Made by a program: the position numbers and the translations under genes. Below, piece after piece: positions 49,456 to 59,064 of a stretch of 64,000 nucleotides of DNA (position 1 is its first letter; each line of letters opens with the position of its first letter). Below the pieces are notes generated by a model, which saw nothing but the letters and a program-made list of their open reading frames with translations, was not told the origin of the DNA and did not search any database. The DNA comes from Atherinomorus stipes (taxonomy: Eukaryota; Chordata; Actinopteri; Atheriniformes; Atherinidae): the NCBI GenBank assembly GCA_023101725.1, contig JALJCO010010147.1:92371-156370 (forward strand). Reading direction: 5' to 3'.

Positions 49456-51492
49456 AGGGTGCGTCCCAATATACCTGTTAGCCCTACTTTTTAGCCCAAC
49501 CCCTAAATTTTGCATGTCCCTGTGAAGGTAGTGCTGCCACAATTCCTCTTTGCATGTAGGGGTAGTGGACATAATGAGGGGTAGGGGGTGTGAATCTGGC
49601 CCTTCAAACAGAGGGGTGTCTCATGCTGACTTGCTGAGAAAGGACCAGAGAGAAGTGAACAACAGCAGCCTCCGGAGAGCGACAGGACTCGGACAAGAAA
49701 ACTCACTAATGTACAGATTACACATTTGTTTGCAACAATAGCCACACTATCTACTGTAGGCTATACTGATGAAAAGCTTGCAAAGGCTTTTCGGCAGTTC
49801 ACAAAGGACAACAGTCGTCATGGCGACGTCCTCTCCATGTGGTTGATTTGTTTATTAATCAACTGAAACATAATGACTGATGAAAAAAAGAAAAACAACC
49901 GCAACTGTTAACTGTGTTGTTGCTGGGTGTGAAATGGTAGATGTATGTGCAAACATCACTACGCAGTCGCTTATGTCCCTGAACGTAAATGCAGCAAGTG
50001 GTGTTCTAATTCCTAGAAGATTACAAAGCCCTACCACTTGTGGCTTCAATTCAAGGGTCAGGGCCACCTTAACCTACTGGTAGGCCCCTGGGCTGAGAAG
50101 TTTTGTAGGCCCTGTCCGTCCTCCAAATTTACTCGATTTTTCTCTCTTTTTTTTTTTTTTAAAAGAGTGTCATTATAGAAAATACTATCTAAGGCTGTTC
50201 GAGTGTTTTGTTTTAGTTTGACATGATATTGATTTTCAGATAATGTGAGCAGAATGAAAAATAATAGTAATAATGATAATAATAACAATAATAATAATAA
50301 TACAAAATCTGAAATAAATAATAATAAAATAAATAAATAATAGCAGCAACAAATCAAACTAGACTTTAAGAAAAGATCAAACTGGCTGATTAGTTCATGC
50401 TGCTCAAATAACCTGTGGTTCACTCATGAAAGCCATCAACCACATTCAGCCAAATATTTCACACCTGCAGCCCCCCCGTTCCCCCTCTGTAGAACCTGTG
50501 TCCAGTATTCACATTGGTCATTTAACTGTTTCTCTGGTTTGGAGTCTGCTGTTCCACAGTCGGCTGCTGGATTAATATAAGCAAACATGGTTTTTCTGGG
50601 GACGTCACTGTCATTCATTCATTTTCTGCACAGCAGCAGGGTTGCGGGGGGGGGGCTGGAGTTTATCTATTATCAGGTGAGAGGCAGGTACACCTGGACA
50701 GGTCGCCAGTCTGTCGCTATGGACGTCACTGCCTTCTGCTAAATGACAAACATGATCACCCTCATGTTGGATGGAGAGCAACGTAGCCGTTCTCTGTTTA
50801 CTCACTCCCCGTTACTTCGCGGCTGCCACGTGCGCTCTGACGCAAATTTATCAGCACTTTTATTTTGACAAGGTATCATTCCCATTTTTATCCTGTAAGC
50901 GCGGACTTTGGGCCGGTCAAAGTTTTCCCCAGAGGCCCAGGTCACCGCTAATGTGCCATCTCATCCCCCCTCCTCTCTCTCTCTGATGTGCGTGTGCCCG
51001 TCTCTACCCCCCCCCACCTCTGTATTCCTCTCCTGTGTCCGTTACCTCTGGCATCAGCGTGGGCGTCGCTGCCTCCTCAGTGGGTTAGATGAGCGGTTTC
51101 CTCGCTGTCATTTGTGTGAGGCTGAAAGAATCCAAAGAGTTTCGGGATGCTCTTTAGTCATTTTCTTGTAAAAACACCTCTAAAACTGTCATTTTTAGCC
51201 GACACAGCCTACACCTGTCTCTAAAGTTAAGTGATGGAGCATCATCAGATTGTCACATGGCGGCAAGGCGGGGCTTGGTAGGAACGGGTTTATTTGGATC
51301 AATCAGCAGTTTCTAATTTGCATGTAATGTGATTGACAGGAAAACTGACAAGTTGCATAAAAACTTGACTTTTTATGCAATTTTTCCCCAAAAATGATAG
51401 GCCCCTGGGCTTCAGCCCAGGTAAGCCCGTGCATTAAGGCGGCCTTGTCAAGGGTTAGTGTTTGAAAGTAGGGGAAACATTGGGATTGGGCC
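49456..51492. mobile_element. Outer TIR element (AGGGTGCGTCCCAAT family), interrupted
   Basis: The left end AGGGTGCGTCCCAATAT and the right end ATTGGGATTGGGCCT are imperfect inverted repeats. Its own sequence is 49456-50058 and 51448-51492; the middle is a nested hAT-type element. No transposase was recognised. Confidence 0.5.
50059..51447. mobile_element. hAT-type element with perfect 8-bp target duplication
   Basis: The termini CAGGGCCACCTTAA and TTAAGGCGGCCTTG are inverted repeats with two mismatches. The octamer TCAAGGGT occurs at 50051-50058 and again at 51448-51455. GGCCCCTGGGC-type subterminal blocks occur at both ends. The 1389-bp body has AT-rich microsatellite (50250-50345) and pyrimidine-rich sequence (50970-51040), with no intact transposase. 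Confidence 0.8.
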
Positions 51493-51780
51493 TAAAATGA
51501 ATGACTGAATGAATGAATGAATAACTACTTACCTAAATAAATGAATAGATAAATGAATACTCTAGATAACTCACTTGCTCCTTGCACTCATGCTTTTTGC
51601 AATAGTTGCAAAACCCACCCCATCGTTTGGTAGTTGAATAAAAAAAATAGCCAAATTAATGATTTCTTGTCTCTAAATTCTCAAAATCCATAACAGATAT
51701 GATCAACATATTTTGTTTCATTAACCCTTTCATGCCTGGTGTTGCAAATTTGAGACAAAACATTTCTGGTCTTTTGATTT

Positions 51781-52060
51781 TCTAATTTTCACCTCCGCCA
51801 AGGAGGTAATGTTTTCAGTAGCGTTGGTTTGTTTGTCTGTCAGCAGCTTAATGGAAAAAGTTCTGGATGGATGGACCTGAAATTTTCAGTCATGTGCCCC
51901 AGCCCAAGGACGAGCCCATTAGATTTTGGTGGTGATCCGGATCACATTCTGGACCCAGGAATGTTTTTAAGGATTCTTTATCATTGCGAGATCTGCTTGG
52001 TGGAGGTCTGCGCTCTCCGAGTGCTTTTCTGGTTTTTATTTTTGTTGATTTAATTGAAGA
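51781..52060 (+). mobile_element. CTCCGCCAAGGAGGT-type interspersed repeat
   Basis: It begins CCTCCGCCAAGGAGGTAATG and ends GGTGGAGGTCTGCGCTCTCC-GAGTGC, a terminal-repeat layout seen in a widespread non-autonomous fish repeat. The internal frame has no recognised function. Confidence 0.6.
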
Positions 52061-52069
52061 TGTTTTGGC

Positions 52070-53020
52070 ATTTCAGAAAGCAGAGACTTTTAGCGGGTTT
52101 TTGAATAACGCGCATGCGCAAGACCAACCTGCTGGATTCACAGCTCCCTCCTCCAACCAAAAACTAACGTGCATGAGCCACTGCGATGTTTAGCAGAGAG
52201 CAGGTATTATGTGACAAACACAAGTAAATGCAATGTCGTTGTCTGAATGTCGGTAACTGCTAGCGGAATGATTGTTAGCTACCAGCTGTAAACGTTAGAC
52301 GAATGCACGCAGCCTCCAGCTCGCAGCATTACTCTCGCCAATTAATCACTCTCATTGATGAGTCTCGCCTATTACCCGGTAAACTGACCATAAATCACTG
52401 TTACTACAGTAGTAAAAGTGATTGACGAGCCAGTAGACAAATGATAAGTTAAGGAATGCAGAGATGATTGGAGGATGTTTTTCAGCCCCGTTACTTTCAC
52501 AGCTGATGTACAGTAAGATTTATATATTTAAAGCTTTTAATTAATCGTAGCATATGGGACAGTGGACCCAGTTTTACCGAATATTGCAAATATTGTTGAA
52601 AGAAACATCTATAATGCCTTTAAAGGCATGTGCCACCCCTGGGTGAAACTGAGCCCCTGGTCTTTGGCCCTGTCCCAATACTTCCATCCTTGCGCCCTAA
52701 GAGTGCCCGTTCCCGTTAAAGGGTTCAAGTGGAAGTGTGTCCCTTTCTCCAGAGTGGACGTTCACCCCGTCCTTTCAATCCCAAAATATGTTGCCCACAG
52801 TCCATTACAGTGTGTGACGTTTTGAACCATAAAGAAGGAAAATGGTGATGTTTGGTGACTGAGCTCCATGTCTGTGGTGAAAATATTAAAATATTAATAT
52901 TAAGACATTAAAATATGTCATCTTTTACTATGCTGTGTATATGAAATAATAACCGAAGTTTGCCTTGTTACTTGGGAATATGCTTTAAATATCTGAAAGT
53001 TATTAGTCTACTAATAAAAG
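52070..53020. other. Stretch without recognised gene
   Basis: A region near 52660-52700 (GCCCTGTCCCAATACTTCC) resembles an end of the CCCAAT family. Nothing coding was recognised. Confidence 0.4.
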
Positions 53021-53029
53021 TAACTATAT

Positions 53030-53110
53030 TTATTTCTTATTTAACCTTTATTTACACAGGTAAGTCCCATTGAGATACAATTTATCTTTAGCAATGGAGA
53101 CCTGTTTACC
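53030..53110 (+). repeat. Interspersed repeat fragment (AACCTTTATTTACACAGG)
   Basis: The block AACCTTTATTTACACAGGTA followed by AGTCCCATTGAGATACAA is a form often seen as a short repeat in fish genomes. The parent element is not certain. Confidence 0.45.
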
Positions 53111-53254
53111 TGACATATCTTTATGGACATGTTGACATTTGTGGACATTCTGCGTTAAATACAGCAACAGTCACAAAGCAGCCAGTTTAATCATCGCATA
53201 AACATTTACTTTAGAATGTAAAAACAAACACATACACACACACACTCTTTCTTG

Positions 53255-53709
53255 TACAGTTATCTTAGTGAGGAGATTCATTGACATAATGTGTTCCAAG
53301 GAAAAAGGGGCTCGGGGGGGGCGCGGGCTTCCCAAGAGAGCACACCAGCTCCACTCATCTCATCAAGTCTTCAATTAAAAAGGGATTCCATTGAGGGGGG
53401 GGGGGAAATGGGAGGGCCCCGTGGGGGGGGAAAAAAACCGGGGGCCCACGGGCCCTTTTCGGGACCCCCTTCCCCCCTCCTAGCCCCTTACCCTAACCCT
53501 AACCACCACAACTGATTGCTTAAACCTAACCCTAACCAAAACCCTAATCGTAGCCTAAACTCTGAAACCTAATCTTGACCCTCAAAAATAGGTTTTTCTC
53601 AGGCCTTTTTTGTGAGGACCGGCCAAAGTGTCCTCACTTTGCAAAAATGTCCCCACTTTGTTGGTTAAACACGCAAAGCGGTTCTCACGTTGATGGCTGA
53701 ACAAGTACA
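53255..53709 (+). repeat. Interspersed repeat with CCCTAA-rich core, copy 2
   Basis: Matches 17495-17800 in order but is interrupted at about 53299-53484 by a G-rich segment absent from copy 1. Confidence 0.7.
53299..53484. other. G-rich insert, possible assembly artefact
   Basis: Runs of G and C (for example around 53313, 53395 and 53426) and repeated short homopolymers interrupt a known repeat. The composition is unlike anything around it. Confidence 0.5.

Positions 53710-53754
<45 letters not shown>
53710..53754. repeat. CA microsatellite
   Basis: About 22 CA units directly after the CCCTAA-core repeat. Confidence 0.95.
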
Positions 53755-53757
<3 letters not shown>

Positions 53758-54041
53758 ATTTATTCCTCTACATTTAAAAAGTATACAGCCATCTTACATA
53801 AATTAGTTAAGTAATTCATTTATAAAGTAAATGCGTATTAATTTTATAACATATATTTTACAAGAACAGGTGAAATGACGTTCAGCTTTGTCCAGTTTGG
53901 GTCTGAAAATGACGTCTCATGTAAGGCTTAATCTGTGACATGTAGAAAGAAGTCAAAGAAATGTTTTGCGCTCTTACTGGCAATCCAGGAGTGTTAACAG
54001 GTGCAGGGCCAACAATGGTAACGAATAAGTGAAAAATGAAA

Positions 54042-54386
54042 AAAGTGAAGCCCGCACACTGAATGATATAGAGGCAATTGGATGCAAAAATGGACTGATT
54101 TATTTACATGGTGCCAAGGTGCACAGCAAAAAAGTGCAAAGAAATAGTGAACGTTTCGGTTCTAGACCATCATCAACACTAATGACCTGACTGCACAACT
54201 TGAAGCTTTAAATAGGCTGGTCAGCAGTGAAGACAGCCAATCAGGATAACCCTGACAGGAGGAAGACATTAACTAATTAGACATGAGGGATATACAAGGA
54301 AAAATCCAAAAGACAATATATAAAGACTATCAAAGACAATGTGTAGAAAATTATAAAAAACATGAAAGGGATAATTCTTCATTCAA
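54042..54386 (-). repeat. Inverted arm of the Penelope-like element (3' side)
   Basis: It runs from AAAGTGAAGCCCGCACACTG at the outer end to GGGATAATTCTTCATTCAA at the inner end. It encodes the last about twelve codons and the stop of the endonuclease frame. On the minus strand it has a hammerhead-like core at 54153-54176. Confidence 0.9.
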
Positions 54387-54675
54387 ACCCCCAGGATGAA
54401 CAGTTTTTAAATAAAAGATCCATCTGCACTCAGATTGAAGTAATCTGCGTTCAAAATTACCCCCTCTTCGATTCTTAGGGATCTGCTGGATGACACAGAA
54501 AGAAAGCGTTGAGACGGGATGACCAGCTTCTTGGAAATGTCTTGCAATGGATGATTTCTCATCATTTCTTCTTATAGCACTCTTATGCTCAATAATCCGA
54601 GTTTTAACTGGTCTAGTGGTTTTGCCCACATATTGTAGACCACATGGACATGAAAGAAGATACATGAAAGAAGAT
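54351..54675 (-). pseudogene. Penelope-like GIY-YIG endonuclease domain
   Basis: This is the nicking endonuclease domain used for target-primed insertion. CPCGLQYVGKT contains the second half of the GIY-YIG signature, followed by the conserved R-x10-EH spacing seen in TTRPVKTRIIEHKSAIRR and a later Glu-rich helix (NFERRLLQSE). The stop at 54351-54353 lies inside the inverted arm. It is out of frame with the reverse transcriptase because of the tandem duplication at 54648-54675. Confidence 0.88.
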
Positions 54676-55594
54676 ACACAACACCAGCTGATGTACATGT
54701 AAGACAGTATCTGATGTTATATCTTTTGGAGGTGACATGGCTGGTGAAAGTGCTTGTTTTTCTGGAATTTTCACATGCTGAACAATTCCGGCACGGGAAG
54801 AAACCGGTCATCCCATCCAAACTCCTCTGAATGGGAACACGCTGTACATAAGTGTCTGCACGGACAACATAGTCCCTTATGTTTTTAGCTCTGTAATGAG
54901 AAAACATGGGAGAATCAGAAAACAGCTTTTTACAGACAGGATCAACTGAAAGAACATGCCAGTGTTTTCTGATGATCTCTTTGATATCTTTACTCAGTGG
55001 AGAATAAGTAGTGGTACAAACAACTGAATGATTCCTAACAGAACTGCGGTTAGAAGGCTGACTGACATCCATGTGGCGGACTTTCTGGAAGGCAGCATCG
55101 AGCCAGTTTGTAGGATACGCTCTTTGCTGGAAGTCAGTATACATCTTTTGGGCCTCACGCTCAAAATCATCAGGTGAAGTACAAATACGTTTGAGTCTCA
55201 AAAACTGAGAAAATGGCAGACCTTTTTTCAAAGAGGTGGGATGAGCACTTGTAGCATGGAGAATGCTGTTTTTGTCAGTAGGTTTTGTGTACAGAGTGGT
55301 CGAAATAAGATTATCCTGGATACGCACTCTAGTGTCCAAAAAGGGAATTTCTTGAGCACTGTGTTTTTCAGTGAATTTGATAGAAGAGGACATATTGTTG
55401 AGATATGATACAAATGAACCGAGTAATGATAATGGACCCCTCCACAGGAAAAAACAGTCATCTATGTGTCGTTTGTACAAAAGGATATGTTCGGAGAAAG
55501 GATTATTATTGAAGACAAACTTATGTTCAAGATATCCCATAAAGAGATTTGTAAAATCTGGACCAAAACTTGAATGAAGAATTATCCCTTTCAT
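54676..55594 (-). pseudogene. Penelope-like reverse transcriptase, 5'-truncated
   Basis: The C-terminal part of a reverse transcriptase. The block TNLFMGYLEHKF at residues 15-26 corresponds to the region before the catalytic box, and KRHIDD at 41-46 replaces the usual Tyr of the YIDD box with His (codon 55466-55468). FLDTRV and LYTKPTDKNS blocks follow, as in Penelope-like enzymes. A Cys-rich linker (CRNCSAC, about residues 268-274) precedes the endonuclease. The fingers and first catalytic Asp are absent, cut by the arm junction. The frame remains open for about 306 codons to a 14-bp duplication that shifts it away from the endonuclease. Confidence 0.88.
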
Positions 55595-55914
55595 GTTTTT
55601 TATAATTTTCTACACATTGTCTTTGATAGTCTTTATATATTGTCTTTTGGATTTTTCCTTGTATATCCCTCATGTCTAATTAGTTAATGTCTTCCTCCTG
55701 TCAGGGTTATCCTGATTGGCTGTCTTCACTGCTGACCAGCCTATTTAAAGCTTCAAGTTGTGCAGTCAGGTCATTAGTGTTGATGATGGTCTAGAACCGA
55801 AACGTTCACTATTTCTTTGCACTTTTTTGCTGTGCACCTTGGCACCATGTAAATAAATCAGTCCATTTTTGCATCCAATTGCCTCTATATCATTCAGTGT
55901 GCGGGCTTCACTTT
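55570..55914 (+). repeat. Inverted arm of the Penelope-like element (5' side)
   Basis: Inverted copy of 54042-54386 with the same length. The open reverse transcriptase frame begins inside it (ATG at 55594), which is a by-product of the junction rather than a native start. On the plus strand it has TTGATGA, a GGT/ACC stem and GAAAC at 55780-55803. Confidence 0.9.
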
Positions 55915-56100
55915 AATCTGTGACATGAAATGATGTTATGGTGCAAGTGGAACCATCACTATCCCAGTTCTGCTGTTTTCCCACACCTGTAACCTGCACA
56001 CTCCAACCCTTAATGTGTACTTCTACCAGGTGCTCACTTCCTCCAGGGCTGCAGGGTCTACTGTGGGTATTGGGACGGGACCTTTGTTGCAAGCGAGCTC

Positions 56101-56104
<4 letters not shown>

Positions 56105-56145
<41 letters not shown>

Positions 56146-56195
56146 GAGGGGGGGGGGGGGGAAAGGGGGGCGGGGCGGGGAGAAGGGGGGGGAGA

Positions 56196-56231
<36 letters not shown>

Positions 56232-56290
56232 AGGAGGGGGGGCAAGAGGGGACGGGCGGGAAGGGCACAGGGAGAAGAAGGGCGACCGGA
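56105..56290. other. Poly-G-dominated tract, possible artefact
   Basis: About 150 bases are almost pure G with scattered A and C, then a G/A-rich shoulder. Poly-Gly and poly-Pro frames on both strands are by-products. It could be a true G-rich satellite, but it resembles low-quality gap filling. Confidence 0.6.
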
Positions 56291-56299
56291 AGAAAAAAA

Positions 56300-59050
56300 A
56301 TTTTAAAGACGGAGTTCCTGCTTTTCTGTCAGAATTGGACATTTTTGCATCCGATTCAAAATTCAAAATCTTAATTTCTGACTTTCTAACTTGAAGGAAA
56401 CATTTGCTCCCTTCAGCTTCTTTGAAAAGCATCCCAGTGAGCGTGAGCTCTACATACGGTATTCTCTCTGTTTTACATTCTGCTCTGACAAGTCCTTCCC
56501 TCATTTCCTTCCTTCTTTTTGTCAGTGTGCATGGTCAGAATGTATCCTCTCATCATTGATCTCCTGTCCGACTTCCTGGGGCCTGGACAGCCTCACTCTG
56601 TTTCTCTATCTGCTTTCTCTCTTATTTTCTCCCACAATGCCTCTCATAGCGTTCGTCTACTCGTTTCAATCAACTTTGCGTCAATTCTGATATGAACTGT
56701 TCTGAATAATTGAAGGTTCGATTCCAGTTATGTGAATAAATGGCTACTATGTGGCAATGCACTGTTCAAATTTCTCTTCATTGGGGCTATCTTAATCTAT
56801 CTTTTCCCCAGCCGTGATTAGGTCGTTTCCCATCCTCCGTGAGAGTGTAGCACTCTGTAGCTAATTGGCAAGCTCAATCAAAGAGACAAATGAAGAGAGG
56901 AGAAACTGACCTTTCAGAGAAAGTCATTGCTCTCCCGGCTTCTCAGATGTCTTCGTCTTTTCCTCTTGTTTTCTACATCTTCGCTCTGCTCTTTGCATCC
57001 TCCTGCTTTACCTCTCTTCTCATGCATTTCCTCTTCTAACCTTTCCTCCATCTTTCATGCTCCTTTTGTCTTCATCCCTCTTTCATCTCCTCTCTCCCCC
57101 TCTGTGGGAAATGAGTTGCCAGTCATTCCAATTTATTTTGACAACTTATTCGCCGGCTTGTCAGGAGAAAATTACAGCATGCAAACGTGCTCACACGTAT
57201 TTCTGGAGTGTGCTCGTGTCTATTTTCACTGCCACCCATGGCTAGCAGCCCCACAGCTCCCCGCACCCCGCTATCTGAGGAGGCAGGAAAGCAATGGTCC
57301 AGAGCAGAACAATGGCCGCCTCCGTGGGGTAGAGCAGTCGTTTATCTGTTTGAGACGCAAGCATCTCCCACTTGTTTTCCATCTGACCCACCAACCGTGA
57401 CTGATGGAGCCGCCCGGCCACGCTGAGGTCTACATTACTGCATGACCTCTCTGTGTCAAGCACACTCGCTAATGGCAGCTGTGCTGTCATTCATCACTGC
57501 AATGGCCTGAAAGATGTGAATGATTGGTTGGGGGTATGAGTATACTTATGCATGTGTGGCCATGCATCACACATAAACATCTGATGGTGAGATGTGGACA
57601 CAGTTATGAGTACAGCTACAAACACATTATCTTGATTGGATGCTTAAGCTTTAGTTTGCAGCACATGTAGTCGTCAGCAATTTCATGAGAAAATAAATGT
57701 TTCACTTTAAAAGCTCATTTCCACAAAATTTAAGCCTGTCATTGAAATCTTCTCTTATAAAGTCATTTATACCCTCATGTAACAGGCAGGGAACGACTCC
57801 CCGTGTGTTAATAAACTTTGATGTGGGCTGTTTGAGAATAAAATTTGATGCCATCAGACTTGAAAAATGTTGGGAGAGAGTGATGTTTAGGATTGCTTTA
57901 TACCCTTCCTTTAACTGCACTTTATGGGAACTAAAAAATATGATGTTTTACAGTTTTTGAAAGGATTTTTTTTGCTGAATACAAGAGTTTAGTTGATTAG
58001 GAGTCTGTTGCTCTTGTCTGATTCTCCTCCTCATAATGCACCACATCTTCAGGAGGACACGGGTCTGGGCTGCAGACACGGCAGTCAGCACCGTCTGTGT
58101 CTGTAGCTGTGGTTCAATTACACTTCAGAAAATAAAAGTCATATTTCTTAAACTTAGAAAAAGTGTAATTTCGATATGTAGGTGTTCCCTCTGAATGGTG
58201 TTTAGCACGTAAGCCTTAATTCTCATAAAATCCCGCCTGCGAGGCTCCACTTGGAGGAGGATGGAGATACAAAACACGTGTTTTAGTGCTGCTGCTCCTC
58301 ATCAGGAGGTGAAAGCAGCAGATGATAATTCAGAGGTAAAGTCCGTATGAGGGCCTCACATCACCGGAAAAAAAAAATCATGCGGCCGTGAGATGTTGCC
58401 CCGTGGCCATGCATTATTAAATCGTGGCAACATGTGATTAACATGAGGGAACGAGATAACCGAGTCGTGGCCGTGTGTTGCAACCATGTCGCATTTGCTA
58501 CTTTTGCTTTCCAGCAAAGAACATGGAATGTTTTTGATGGGTTTTTATGCAGATGCAACAGCTGACTTCTAGTCTTCACTCTTCTTCTGTTCCACTCCTT
58601 TTCGTTTCTTCTCTTAACTTTCATTTCCCTCATGTCGAGCCCAGAAATATGATGTAAAATGCTGTTATAAACAAATATCCAATTAAATAAAAAGAAATAA
58701 AATCAATAAACTCAGAACATAAAGAGAAGCCTTATATTCATAAAACTCCTCTTGGCAAAGCAAATCTGTCAAACACAACAAATCAGCCAGATCATCATTC
58801 TGCTGCTGCCATGCTGGACAGGATGAGTAAAAAAAAAACAAAGAAACAAAACATATCTGCACCTTGTCCAAAAATGAACAATGTGACGGTAAAATTTCCC
58901 CCATCACTCTGATTCCACAGTAAATGCTTAGAAATAATCATAAAAATAATTACGCAGTAAAAAACTACACTTTCCCTTACATTTTTTGATATTTGAGAGT
59001 TTTTTGTGTTTTTGGTTTGTTTTTTTAATTTAGGTGTTTCCCTTACCAGT
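56300..59050. other. Stretch without recognised gene
   Basis: Pyrimidine-rich at 56930-57100. No repeat boundary and no recognised protein; short frames near 56927-57400 lack domain signatures. Confidence 0.4.
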
Positions 59051-59064
59051 TTTTAATTGGGATT

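Larger units (their letters stand above)
53943..55914 (-). mobile_element. Penelope-like retrotransposon remnant with 345-bp inverted arms
   Basis: On the minus strand the order is arm (55914-55570), truncated reverse transcriptase, GIY-YIG endonuclease, arm (54386-54042), then a tail of about 99 bases (54041-53943). The arms are inverted copies of equal length that look near-identical. The 15-base direct repeat TTAATCTGTGACATG occurs at 53928-53942 and 55913-55927, marking the insertion. Reverse transcriptase plus GIY-YIG is the hallmark of Penelope-like elements, and the fish type is usually called Neptune. The coding part starts mid-domain at the arm junction, so this copy is 5'-truncated and non-autonomous. 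Arm similarity suggests a fairly recent insertion. Confidence 0.88.

Noticed and set aside
53490..53575. Interstitial telomere from chromosome fusion
   Set aside because: The CCCTAA motif is embedded in a repeat also present at 17.5 kb.
55938..56504. Glycine- or proline-rich proteins on both strands
   Set aside because: They are translations of the poly-G tract.
56927..57426. Exons of a gene in the pyrimidine-rich region
   Set aside because: No domain, no convincing splice pairs, and the frame is largely low-complexity Ser/Leu sequence.
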